From contig JAKZZE010000017.1 in the NCBI GenBank assembly GCA_024220505.1, positions 310,001 through 374,000 of the forward strand: a stretch of 64,000 nucleotides of DNA. Direction: 5' to 3'. A program made the translations under genes and the position numbers. Under the pieces are notes generated by a model. That model was given only the letters and a program-made list of their open reading frames with translations, had not been told where the DNA came from and did no database searches. This document shows, piece by piece, positions 38,512 through 50,220 of this stretch. Every line of letters begins with the position of its first letter. Position 1 is the first letter of the stretch. Source of the stretch: Rhizopus arrhizus (Eukaryota; Mucoromycota; Mucoromycetes; Mucorales; Rhizopodaceae).

Positions 38512-38850
38512 TGTATAATGTCGCTTATTGCATAGCTCCATATAAACATCAACACGATTCCTTTCATCTCCAACTGGATGCAACATAGGCTTAGGAGGTC
38601 TTTCTGGAGGTTTTATTTTGAAGAAATTGGATACGAGAACTTATTGTTTCGATGGTGAAAAGTTCCTCTTCAACTGTAAGATCCATCGGCTCAATTCCAT
38701 GTTCATCAACGATACATCCTTGCCCATCCTCATAAAAAAATTGCGTATTCATTTGAATGTTTGTAAAAATAAGCAAAGGTTCATCAAACGTTGATCACGA
38801 CTTTATTTTGGATCGTGTTACATCATTTTTGAACACCAAGATTTTTTGCA
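38512..38850 (-). repeat. 5' end of the Tc1-like element, matching the inverted copy at 32869-33316
   Basis: 339 nt nearly identical to the reverse complement of the copy 5.2 kb to the left, including the apparent +1 shift after IQFLQNKT. Together they form a large inverted repeat around the transposon block. Confidence 0.8.
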
Positions 38851-39162
38851 ATAGTGAATGCTTAGTAAGGTGCTATGACTATATTGGCTGATGTATTATC
38901 AAACTTTTTTTTTAGCCCTGTTGAAGATCAAAAAGTGCTCAACATTTTTTATTTTAAAAAGTAATTTTTAGAAAATTCACTTTTACCATTGTTTTAGACT
39001 TGTAAATGACATGACCTTCGAGAAGAAAGGTGATACTTTGGTTTGTTTCTGTTTTGTGGCAACTACACCTCTCAGCCTGATTGCGGAGTGTTGAAAACGA
39101 TTTTTTTTAATAGATTAAAACCCAATTTATTGCCTCTTTTCGACTTTTTTCTCATCTTTAAC
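38851..39162. other. intergenic, upstream of the GDP-fucose synthase gene
   Basis: 312 nt, AT-rich, no gene. It must hold the promoter of the next gene. Confidence 0.5.
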
Positions 39163-40438
<1,276 letters not shown>

Positions 40439-40563
40439 ATAAAGTTCTGTATTTTACCGCACATTGATTATATTGTATTTCTGGGATAGGAAAGTTGATA
40501 AAAACAGTTATCGTATAACATCACATCTTTCCTATCCTCCCCCCAAAAATGAGATATTTTCTG

Positions 40564-40582
40564 TCTCTCTCTCTCTCTCTCT
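40564..40582. repeat. CT microsatellite
   Basis: Alternating CT run in the promoter region of TPS2; pyrimidine tracts are common in fungal promoters. Confidence 0.8.
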
Positions 40583-40609
40583 TTCATCATCTGTCTTGCA
40601 GTATCACAG

Positions 40610-40611
<2 letters not shown>

Positions 40612-40640
<29 letters not shown>
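40612..40640. repeat. poly-T tract, 29 nt
   Basis: Uninterrupted T run between the GFUS and TPS2 genes, about 100 nt upstream of the TPS2 start. Length may be unreliable from sequencing. Confidence 0.8.
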
Positions 40641-40643
<3 letters not shown>

Positions 40644-40683
40644 CCGTTCTTCTGTAACGGTTTCAACCCCCTGACAACAGATG

Positions 40684-40690
40684 TATAAAA
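40684..40690 (+). promoter_or_regulatory. TATA-like box of TPS2
   Basis: TATAAAA about 50 nt upstream of the ATG at 40740, downstream of the pyrimidine tracts. Confidence 0.45.
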
Positions 40691-40739
40691 ATGCCTCTTT
40701 TTTTTAAAATTATCTTTTTATTCTCTTTATTCTTTCAAA

Positions 40740-43617
40740 ATGAGCTCATTAACTGCTGAAAATGTGGCCAATTATTTACCTCTTTTGGGTCAATCGCCTC
40801 ATATCAAGGGTCGTATCATTAATGTTACACATCAAATCCCTTACAACATCCTTCGTGCTCAACACAATGATAATCAATTACCACCTTCTCCACCCAGATC
40901 ACCCTGCTCCAAATACACTCCTCCTTCCATTGAATCTACTTCTTCATCCGATCCTGTAGCAGCTGCTCCCATCTCTAAATTAGCCCGCCATCACAGACGT
41001 GGTAACACCTTACGTATGCGATTTCATGCCGCTGATTGGACTGTGGTCGAAAGAAGGGGTCACCAAGCACTCTATGCGGGTCTTCAAAGCTTACGTAAAG
41101 ATTATGAAACAGTCCACATCGGTTGGACGGGTCCTGTGAAAGAACAAGGCACGCAAAAATCAATCACATCGAATCAAATGGCTTTAGAAGACAAGATCAA
41201 GCTACAAGCCTTGCTGTGGGATACTGGACGTATTGTACCCATCTTTTTAGATGAAAAATCGCATGGTCATTATGAGGGTTATTGCAAACAAGGTACACTT
41301 GCTTTATTCATTATTCAGTCTAGTTTAACTTTCTTTAGTACTCTGGCCATTGTTTCATTATTTGGTACAGTCCACTTCAAACGGTAGTCTAGTTGAAAAG
41401 AGTCAGTGGTCTGATTATGTTGCTGTCAATCGTCAATTTGCAGATACGATTATTGAAAACTATCAACCAAATGACATCAGTAAGTCTCTATTTTTTTTTT
41501 AAAAAAAAAAAAAAGCACCAAGCCCTTTCTGCTGATAATCATTGTCTAGTTTTTATCAATGACTATCATTTGTTACTTGTGCCTGAAATGATACGTGAGA
41601 AACTTCCAGAGGCAGCCATTGGTATTTTTATTCATGCTACATTTCCAAGCTCAGAGATATTCCGTTGCTTACAAAGTAAGTCAGTCAAGTGAAAGACATG
41701 AAATGAATAGATTTATTAGCTCGAAAGGAAATCCTGAATGGCATTCTCGGTGCAAACCTGGTTGGATTTCAGGTAATAAAGCAAGGATTGAAATGGAAGG
41801 ATGATGAACGATAATAAAAATAGACCTATTCTTACGCAAGACACTTCATTTCATCTTGCACACGTGTATTGGGTTGTGAAACGACCCAGGTTGGTGTTAA
41901 CCATCATGGCGCCCAGATCTTGGTAGGTACTTTTCCGATCGGTGTTGATTGTAATAGAGTGACCCAGTTCTGTAAACAACCCGGCGTGTTACCCAAGATG
42001 GATGCCATACGTGACATGCACAGTGGAAAAAAGATCATTGCTGGTCGTGATAAACTAGACAGTACAAAGGGTATCTTGCAGAAACTTCATGCTTTTGAAA
42101 CCTTCTTGAGAGATTATCCAGAGTGGCATCATAAAGTCGTACTCATTCAGGTCGCTACACCTACCCATGGTGATCATTCTAGATTGGAAGCTAAAATATC
42201 AGAGACAGTCAGTCATATCAATGGAAAGTATGGTTCACTTCAACATACACCCATTCATTACTATCATCAAGACATTGATCGTGATGAATATTATGCTCTA
42301 CTTTCCGTAGCTGATCTAGCCTTAATTACCTGTAGCCGTGATGGTATGAACACCACAAGTTTTGAATACACTCTTTGCCAGCATCAAAAGTCAGAACCAG
42401 GTCAGCTTATCCTATCTGAATTTGCTGGAACGGCTGGTTCGATGGGTGCAGCCATCTTGGTTAATCCGTGGGATTATGCAGAGGTTGCAAAAAGTATGAA
42501 TGATGCCCTTGTCATGTCCTTGGATGAAAAAGTCACTCGTCATGAGGTAAGGAAGGTTAACTGAGACTGTCTTGTTGACTTATCTGTCACACAGCAACTT
42601 TACAAACATGTCACAAGTCGTACCGCTGACTTTTGGGCTCATTCTTTTGTCAAACAGCTGGTTACTGTCAGTCAACAACAAGACTTGCAGTCTCATGCAA
42701 CACCCACTTTAGACAATCAGAGACTACTGGATGACTATAGGACATCAAAGAAGAGGATCATGTTCTTTGATTATGATGTAAGTAAACGACACTCAACTTC
42801 ATCTACTCATACCTTTTCTCTAGGGAACCCTGACACCCATTGTTGCCATGCCTTCAGATGCGACTCCTTCTTTAGAGATGATAAGAGCACTCCAAATCTT
42901 GTGTCATGATCCCAATAATATCATTTGGGTTATATCTGGACGAGACCAAGCCACGTTGGATGATTGGATAGGCAGTAACATTCAAAAGATCAATCTGAGC
43001 GCTGAACATGGTTGTTATATTAAATCAGTGGACTCTGATGGGTGGGAAAGTATTGTGGATGGCTTGGATATGAGTTGGAAGGCAGACGTCATCGAAATCT
43101 TTGACTACTACACAGAACGAACTCAGGGCAGCTTCGTTGAGCACAAGAAATCATCCATCACATGGCATTATAGACAAGCCGATGCAGAATATGGGTAAGG
43201 AATGATAAGCACGGCTAAAACACATATTGAATTTTCAATAGTGCCTTTCAAGCAAAAGAATGTCAGAATCATTTAGAAAATGCAATTGTATCAAAATATC
43301 CAGTCGAGATCCTGGTTGGTAAAAAGAACCTTGAGGTGCGACCCATGTCAATTAATAAGGGTGAGATTGTCAAACGAATTTTATCCAAGAATCCCAACAC
43401 AGATCTAGTCATCTGTGCTGGTGATGATAAAACAGACGAGGATATGTTTCGTGCCCTTAGTTCAATTCATCAAAAAGCATCTGGTATCTGGCCAGCGCCA
43501 AACGCACATCTGTATTCGATTACTGTAGGACCATCCGAAAAGAAAACTTTTGCAAATTGGCATGTCAACACCCCTCAAGAAATCATTCAAATGTTGGAAA
43601 GCTTGGCCAATTCGTAG
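40740..43617 (+). CDS. TPS2: trehalose-6-phosphate phosphatase with trehalose-phosphate synthase-like domain
   Basis: Eight exons (40740-41292, 41339-41479, 41550-41675, 41720-41772, 41824-42546, 42595-42777, 42824-43194, 43242-43617) give 841 aa. The N-terminal part is a GT20 fold (IFINDYHLLLVPEMIREKLP, GILGANLVGFQTYSYARHF, SRDGMNTTSFEYTLCQ). The histidine of the usual HDYH is Asn, and MNTTSFEY is typical of Tps2-type proteins, whose synthase domain is inactive. The C-terminal HAD phosphatase has FFDYDGTLTPIVAMPSD (DxDxT nucleophile), VISGRDQATLDDW, LSAEHGCYIK and ICAGDDKTDEDMF. It removes phosphate from trehalose-6-phosphate to give trehalose. A Pro/Ser-rich stretch lies at residues ~45-75. 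The gene ends 68 nt before nicastrin on the same strand. Confidence 0.94.
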
Positions 43618-43685
43618 TCTCTCATCCAATAAAAAAAGCAGGATTTAATCTTGAGTTTTTCTCCCTTTTATTTCTTTATACAATA

Positions 43686-46072
43686 ATGCTTGTTAGACAA
43701 GTATGCCTGTGTTTTATTTTATCGTTACTTAGTTTGTTTGGTAACTTGAAAATACAAAACATATTGCTTTTTTTTCTTTTCTTTTTTTACAACGATTTCT
43801 CCAAGTTAGGACAGAAGACATTGCAACTACACTTTATCCTCATATTTATAACGAACTGAGCAATTGGCCCTGTGTGAGATTACTTAATGCCACAGGTACC
43901 ATTGGCTGCCATGCGCCCAAAAAGAAGACTGGCATTCTATATCAGGCAGAGTCACAGCAAGATCTTGAGGACTTGACCGCACACAAGATATCAAGTGACA
44001 TTGCAGTTCTCTTGCCACTCGAATTACTAACAACCGATAATATCCAACAATTATCACTTTATAACAGAGTGATTGGCATCATCACCTTGATCACAAACAC
44101 GACACAAGCATCATCTCCTGATTCAACTTGTCCTAATTGTGAATTCGGATTATATGCAAATGACTCTGATACATATCAGTGGAATCAAGGAGCTTTAAAT
44201 TTAATAGAGCAGAACTTTGATATACCCATCTTTGCTATCAAACCAACAGATACTGCATCAAGACAAGTTTATAACCAAATCACTAAAGTAACAGAGACAT
44301 TGATTACATGTAAAAAGAAGGAAATTGATATGAATCTGTGTATCTAGGCCGCTTCATACAATCGAGAGAAGCAATATAACCAATACCCATTGAAGGCTGT
44401 TGATTTCGATTTGTTTATGTGGGCAGCTGTTGATTCAGAAACATGCTTACGAAGAGGTAATCAATAGCCTTCTTTATGTTATTCTTCTTGTTAACTTATT
44501 TGATCAAAAAGGCTGGTGTCAACCTGTAGGTGGTTTTTCTGTTTATTCAACATCGTCATTGGACATAACAGCAGATGATAACAAACCCATCATTGTGGTT
44601 TCTGCCAACTTGGATAGTAGAGCTCTATTTCATGATCTGGTCATTGGGTCCACAAAGGATATCTCAGGGTTAGTGACCGTGTTGGCCATTGCAGATGCTT
44701 TGAGCCGCGTAAGTTTATTCTGAAATTGCTCTTTTTCTTCTTCTTACATTTCACCACCAGGCACCAATACCATCAGATTCTTTACAAAAACATGTCTTGT
44801 ACACTTTATTTACAGCAGAATCATGGGGATTTGCTGGGTCACAACGATTTGTGAAAGATGTCGTATCTGATTTTCAGTGTACCAATGCTACGCGAGCAGT
44901 AGCATGTCCCTACACAGATGCCTCGTGTACGTTCCCGTGTGTCCGAAACTTGGACTTTAAACGTATTCAATTTGATCGAATCGAAACGATTTATGAATTT
45001 CAATCTGTTTCTGGGATCGATTCAAATTATACGAATGAATACTATATTCATGTGGATAATGTTGAACTCAATCAACCTCTCATCTCTTCACTACAAAACT
45101 ATTCAAACCTCAAGGCTGCTTATTCAGATGGCCTACAGCGAAAATTGCCCCCGAGCAGTGCCATGAGTTTTTTGCAGCAAAATCGTAATATCCGAGCTGC
45201 TGTAATTACTGATTATCAAAGTCAGTTTGGAAAGTAAATGAAGGGTAACGATTCTTATTGCATTTTGCTTACCTTCTTTTTTTTTTGAAACTCAATAGGT
45301 ATTACAACAGTGATTTGGATTATGAACTTGATCTTACAATGATGACACACTCTATTTGCGGTCTCGTAAACTCAACTGCAAATGCTATTTATAAAGAAGC
45401 ATCCAATACAACAAGCTCATCTTCCATATCAGCAGATTGTACTCTGATTTCCAACCTTTTAGAGTGTCTTACTTCCAATTTCTCTTGTCCATTCATGCAA
45501 AATTATTTTAATGGTATTCATAACTCTCATTCCCTATGATCACTCATTTTTTTTTGTAGTATCGGATGTTACTACCTTCAGTCATTATGCTTCCGTTTTT
45601 TCATTCAAAAACCCAGAGCCTCGACTTTTGCCAAGATTTGTTTTTAGTTTTTTGAGCGGTGTGAATGGAAAGACGACCAATTCTACATGTGCAACCATTC
45701 AAGACTGCTCAACAGGAGAGTATTGCATCCTGCAAAAATGTACAAAGAGTTTAACCAACTATCATGATGCTTACGGAACTGGACTTCAGTACGATGAAAG
45801 CAAAAACATTATAAAAGTAGTTGATCCTACTAAAGGCACTTGGACTGAAAGCACGTAAGTTTACAAAAAAAAAAAAAGAAAAAAAATTGAAGACTCAGTT
45901 TCACCAAAAAAAAAAAAATAGATGGGATGAAACTCGTTTGCGGATATTCATGGTAACTTCCAAAACTCATCAAGTGGTTGAACTCGTTTTAGGTATCTTA
46001 TGGGCTGTCGCAAGCTTTGCTACTGTTTGGTTTGTTCAAAAATACCTTCATAAAACAATGAAAATTGAATAA
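43686..46072 (+). CDS. NCSTN: nicastrin (gamma-secretase subunit)
   Basis: Eight exons (43686-43740, 43806-44287, 44348-44456, 44512-44708, 44761-45233, 45299-45513, 45560-45854, 45922-46072) give 658 aa. Nicastrin is the glycosylated subunit of the gamma-secretase intramembrane protease. The start MLVRQVCLCFILSLLSLF is a signal peptide; the large lumenal domain includes LYPHIYNELSNWPCVRLLNA, TIGCHAPKK, GWCQPVGGFSVYSTSSLD, VVSANLDSRALFHD and YTLFTAESWGFAGSQRFVKD, the last two from the peptidase-like lobe. Many N-x-S/T sites occur. One transmembrane helix near the end (VELVLGILWAVASFATVWFV) and a short cytosolic tail complete the expected topology. The first intron's acceptor (CCAAG at 43805) was chosen because it alone keeps the frame. 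Confidence 0.92.
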
Positions 46073-46141
46073 AACATACTTTACACGTTGATCATGTACA
46101 CGTTTTTATTAACAAGATTTATCTATTGATTTATACATTTA

Positions 46142-47576
46142 TTATTGCTTAACCTCGACAACTTGATTGGCAGCTTTGGCAGCATCCTTGCCGTCTTCCT
46201 TCTTTATCTCCTTCACATCCTCAGCAGCTTCTTTAGCAGCCTTGATGCCATCCTCCTTCTTTACTTCTTTAACAGCTTCTGCCGCAGTATGAGCAGCCTT
46301 TACGCCGTCCTCTTTCTTCACTTCCTTCACACCCTCAGAAGCTTCTTTAGCGGCCTTGATACCATCCTCCTTTTTGACTTCTTTAACGATATTATCAGCA
46401 GTATGGGCAGCATTAGTGCCGTCCTCTTTCTTCACTTCCTTTACAGCTTCTTCAGCTTGTTTCACTGAATCCACAGCCTCCCCTTGCTTCTTTCTGTTGT
46501 TGCGACGCTTTCTGGTTTTCTTTGGCTTTTCTTCGCTTTTTTCTACTTTCTCATTGTTTTCTTGTGATGATGGCTTTCTTCTCACTGGATTCTTCTTTTG
46601 AGAAGTAGCAGCTCTGATATGAATAGGACGGCCCTTTAATTCGACCGTACCAAATTCTTTTAATACTCTCTGCTGTTCTTCAACAGATTCGAGCTCTACA
46701 AAACCATATCCCTTGGATCTGCCTCTTCTCCCTGGGTTTCTTCTAAATCATGTAAAAATCAACATAAATCATTCACATGACAAGAGTATGTATCTACTTA
46801 CGATTTTTGTCTGGCAATCATAGCATAGGTTACATTGTAGTTTTTGAACAGACTGTATAAATTAGAGACACCAGCTCTGAATGGAAGATTTGCAACAAAT
46901 ATGGAAGTACTTGGTTCGGATCCTTCATCCTTCACTTGATCCTTAGAAGAATCTTTAGTGGAATTATCTTTTGGGGCTTCTTTAGTAGAAACATCCTTAG
47001 CAGCCGTCTCCTTGGTTTTTTCTTTTGTAGAATCGTCTCTGGCAGGTAACTCGTCAACCTTTTCTTTTTGCTTGGAACCACTGATTTCTTTGTCATCTTC
47101 CTATAGTATTTTGTCAGCAGCGAAAATATCAACCCGCCCGACCTGTCACTTACCTCCTTAGAAACTTTCTTTGCCGCCTGCTTTTTTTTCGCTTCTTGAG
47201 GACTGGCCACTTGAATATTAAGCTCCCGTCCATCCAGCTCCTTTCCGCTCAACTCTTTGGCTGCTTTTTCGGCTTCTTCCAAAGTACTAAATGAAGCAAA
47301 ACCATAACCTAAAGATCTTCTACCTTGTCTGACAATGAACACTTTTAAACTAAAACATAATGTCAAAAATGCTTATTCTAAAATTTTCCTTCATTCTATT
47401 TCACTTACACTTTGCCAGCAGCACCAAGGAAGTTTCCTAAGTCTTTACTTTTGGTTTTAAAACTCAAATTGGCAATAAAAACCTAAACACAGAAATTAGC
47501 ATCTTCTTTATGGAAGAGAAGGATAAGGGGAAATAACCTTGTGTACAGTTTGCTTGGTAACAGTAGTTTCAGACAT
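46142..47576 (-). CDS. two-RRM RNA-binding protein with lysine/glutamate repeat tail
   Basis: Five exons (47538-47576, 47409-47482, 47154-47349, 46802-47100, 46142-46742) give 402 aa. RRM 1: VFIANLSFKT...GRRSLGYGFASFSTLEEAEK...LNIQVA. RRM 2: SIFVANLPFRAGVSNLYSLF...GRSKGYGFVELESVEEQQR...IHIRAA. Between them is a charged linker rich in Lys, Asp, Thr and Ser; after RRM 2 comes a basic segment (KKTRKRRNNRKKQ), then about five repeats of VKEVKKEDG-x-x-AA to the stop. The layout resembles small fungal RRM proteins such as yeast Rnp1, but no orthology is claimed. It probably binds RNA; the repeat tail may be a coiled or disordered interaction region. Confidence 0.88.
46150..46470 (-). repeat. in-frame tandem repeat coding for VKEVKKEDG units
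   Basis: About five diverged units, 60 nt (20 residues) period, coding VKE(V/I)KKEDG followed by an Ala-rich spacer (AAKEASEG, AAHTAAEA, AAKEAAED). This lies in the last exon of the RRM protein gene. Confidence 0.85.
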
Positions 47577-48259
47577 ATTTTTTACTGGAGAAATTTAAAA
47601 AAAGAAAAGAAATGTGTGGGTAACGCGTATTTAGAAATAAGAGAAATTAAAAGAAATCAAAAGAAAACAGAAGAAAAATCAATTCATGCTGGCATTTCAT
47701 TGGGCTGTCTTACACTTGGTCTAACCCTGAAAGTACGTCATGTGGTTTAAAAGCCAATGATTAATCAAGTACAAGTAGTACAAATGGTGTCGGAAAATAA
47801 AACAAGGGCAGTAAAAGATGGGAATGCACGTTGCTTGCTGTCCTCTTTCTCGTGCTATTCATTACCATGTTAGCATTCAATATGTCTTCCAAATAACGAA
47901 AAGTTATAGGGTTTTTCTATATCAAAACTACTTTACTCTCTTGAAAAATAATGTGTTGACTACCTTACATACAGTTGCTGTTTCATAAAGAGAAAGAGAT
48001 TATCCGTCTTTACCAGTTGCTTTATCCTTGATGTAACCATTTTTATTGGCTCCTGCTTTTACAAAATTCAGGAACAAGAAATAAAAAAGGTACGAGAAAC
48101 ACGTGCATTAGATTTTAACGTGTGGTACATAATTGTTCTTAATGACGCGAACATAGTATTAAATGACTTGAGTTCAAACTCTTGGAATTGAGATATCTTT
48201 ATTTTTATAAAAAACAAAGCAAAAGCAAAGTTTCAATGATTATTCATTTGATCTGCTTA
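47577..48259. other. intergenic
   Basis: Upstream region of the RRM gene and downstream of the hydrolase gene. A short plus frame at 47541-47750 is an antisense shadow plus spacer. No feature seen. Confidence 0.5.
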
Positions 48260-49630
48260 TCATTGAACATCCATCCTAGGCTCATCCACTATAACAGCAT
48301 ATTCAGACAAGATCGTGCTTGACTTAATAACAGAAGAAGTGGGAACTTCAACATTTTCATCTGATTTTTGTATTTCACCCAAAATTACTTTTTCTTGTAC
48401 CACATCCACATCTTCATTCACCTCAAGTTCTTCAACCCTTTCAGCCTCTGAAGAAGCTTTTACAAAAGAAGCAGGATTACTTTCTTGGACAGCCTTGACA
48501 GCAAAGTCAACAAACAACTCATCATATCTATGAATCATGTCCATTTTGCTTTTACCAATAATATGATGAATCATAAACCAATCATGTACAAAATCTTCTT
48601 CAACCAAAGATACTTCAATCTTTCCATCTTTCTTTATAGCCTCACACAACTCCACAGCACCATCACGCAAGACTTCTCTCTTTCCAACAAAGGTCAAGAC
48701 ATGCTTTGGCAAGAACCTGTCAAAGTCATGAATTATTTTATACATACGCAAGATGGGTAAATCTTCTGGTTTGGTCTCGGGTAAACCAAGGTATTCTTTA
48801 AAGACCAATTCATATAATGCGGAGGAGACCAAGTCTTGCTTCTCGTATTTTTTCCATGAATCTCGATCTCTCTCGGGTGATACGAGAGGCGAAGAAAGTA
48901 AGATAGCTGCAGGTAAAGGTATCTCGAAGTTTGTTCGTGGCGCATCCAAATCATGTATCATTTGAGGTGCATAAGTTCTGATGAGTGTTTCGATAGCAAG
49001 TGCTCCACCGGCTGAGTCTCCAGAAAAGATAACCTTGGATGGTGAAACACCAAGATGTTGAGTGAGGTAATTGTAAGCAGCAATACATTCATTCAATGGA
49101 CCTGGATATTTATGTTTGGGTGCTAATCCTGTTTGATTGCATTTGAATAAAAATGATACAAATTTCTTAATAATTCATGTTACCATATTCAACAGACATG
49201 ATACAAGCATATAAATTATGCTTATTTTTGAAAAGCCTCAACCAATTGATGAATGAGTCCATATACATCGTACTATGTCCCGTTCTGAACCCTCCCCCTA
49301 TCATTGTTATCATAACCGTTATTCTTTAATTACTTTCTATTATTATTATTATTATTTACCATGAATCTCAAAGATAACGACATCAGATTTTTGTAAACGT
49401 TTAATAGCAGTCTCATCATCACATCGAATCATTTCAGACATGATCAAACTACCCTTCCAGTGTTCATTATCAAATTTACGAATAAATCTTTTTTGATCTT
49501 TGAGCGGTTGAGTAAATTCATGTACGATGTTTCTTGCAAAAGAAGGATGCATTGTAAGGGCGGCTCTTATCACTTGAAGAGAGATTGCTGGATGAGAGTA
49601 AGTTTTGATGAATTGCCTGATGTCGTCCAT
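48260..49630 (-). CDS. alpha/beta hydrolase, hormone-sensitive-lipase type
   Basis: Three exons (49360-49630, 49184-49297, 48260-49128) give 417 aa. The family hydrolyses esters of lipids, sterols or xenobiotics. The oxyanion-hole motif HGGGFRTGHSTMYM spans the first intron; the nucleophile elbow is SKVIFSGDSAGGALAIETL (Ser in GDSAGG); the catalytic His is probably in EEDFVHDWFMIHH. The C-terminal ~80 residues (after KASSEAERVEELEVNEDVDV) are acidic, Val-rich and probably disordered. There is no signal peptide, so it is likely cytosolic or membrane-peripheral; steryl acetyl-hydrolase (Say1-like) is one possibility. It shares a 590-nt divergent promoter region with ATG6. Confidence 0.88.
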
Positions 49631-50220
49631 GGTTAAGTAAATGATGGATAAAGAAAAGAAAAAGAAAGTTCTTTTTTTTTTATATATATTTTGAATTTAA
49701 GACTGTTTATGTTGGTAATACAGTTTGATATAAATATTACTTGTAAGCTAAAATTATCTAAAAATGGCTCATAATAGATTATCAGCGTGAATTGTTTATG
49801 CTTTCATTATCTTTTGTTGAAGGATGTGTCTTGATATCCTTTGAATACAGTGAATGAATACCTTAAAATAACCTTGTTCATATTAAACAAGGTTTGAATG
49901 CGGTAAAGAAAAAAGTATCAATCTTGCCTTAGACGCTTTTAATAAAACAATATCTCCCTTGGTCAAATCATTCAGTCTTTCCAGTTTATTTTTTTCAAGT
50001 TACTACAAAAAAGTCTAATTCTTTTTTTGTTCCGCTTAAATACAGACTGACATCTTATTCGCTCAATAGAATCTCCATACGAAATTGAATAACGTTCTGC
50101 TGCATATACAAAAGTTTCAGTTTATTCAATAAAATGACCAGCAAGTCACATGCTCACTCTCTTTTTTTTTATCTATCTTTAAATTACTCTCTGCTTGCTT
50201 GCTTAAAAAGATATAAAAAC
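49631..50220. other. divergent promoter region between hydrolase and ATG6
   Basis: 590 nt, AT-rich, with a T run and TATATATATT just upstream of the hydrolase start (about 49672-49690). No gene seen. Confidence 0.5.

Larger units (their letters stand above)
34854..38752 (-). pseudogene. Tc1/mariner-like transposase, decayed and split by a nested element
   Basis: Reading leftward from 38752: N-terminal part MNTQFFYEDGQG, a +1 shift near 38609-38620, then a helix-turn-helix region (ATATQLGIHIHAAQRWVKHY, RRRRILGEEHKQFLLNYI, ENPSAVLTEVV). The frame is cut at a TA dinucleotide by the element at 35644-38252. It continues left of 35642 with YVLLDESAFHI (first Asp), CLVVDNAPIHSS (second Asp) and YSTELNPIEQFW (Glu), spaced as in DD34E Tc1 transposases. 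At least two further frameshifts and several stops occur (for example before GTVTGHYLNFL and before YSTELNP). The enzyme would cut and paste DNA at TA sites, but this copy is dead. Confidence 0.85.
34854..38850 (-). mobile_element. Tc1/mariner-like element (dead outer element)
   Basis: The outer element is bounded on the right by the end of homology with the inverted partial copy (38850). On the left I can only place it at the end of the transposase frame (34854); terminal repeats of this element were not identified. Without the insert it would be about 1.4 kb, typical of Tc1-like elements. The inner insertion is therefore younger than the outer one. Confidence 0.65.

Noticed and set aside
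46145..46601. Plus-strand frames of 81-107 codons, Phe/Leu/Ser-rich, resembling membrane proteins
   Set aside because: Reverse complement of the Lys/Glu repeat tail; hydrophobicity is an artefact of the antisense of AAG/GAG codons.
48315..48965. Plus-strand frames opposite the hydrolase gene
   Set aside because: Antisense shadows of an exon with GDSAGG and other family motifs.
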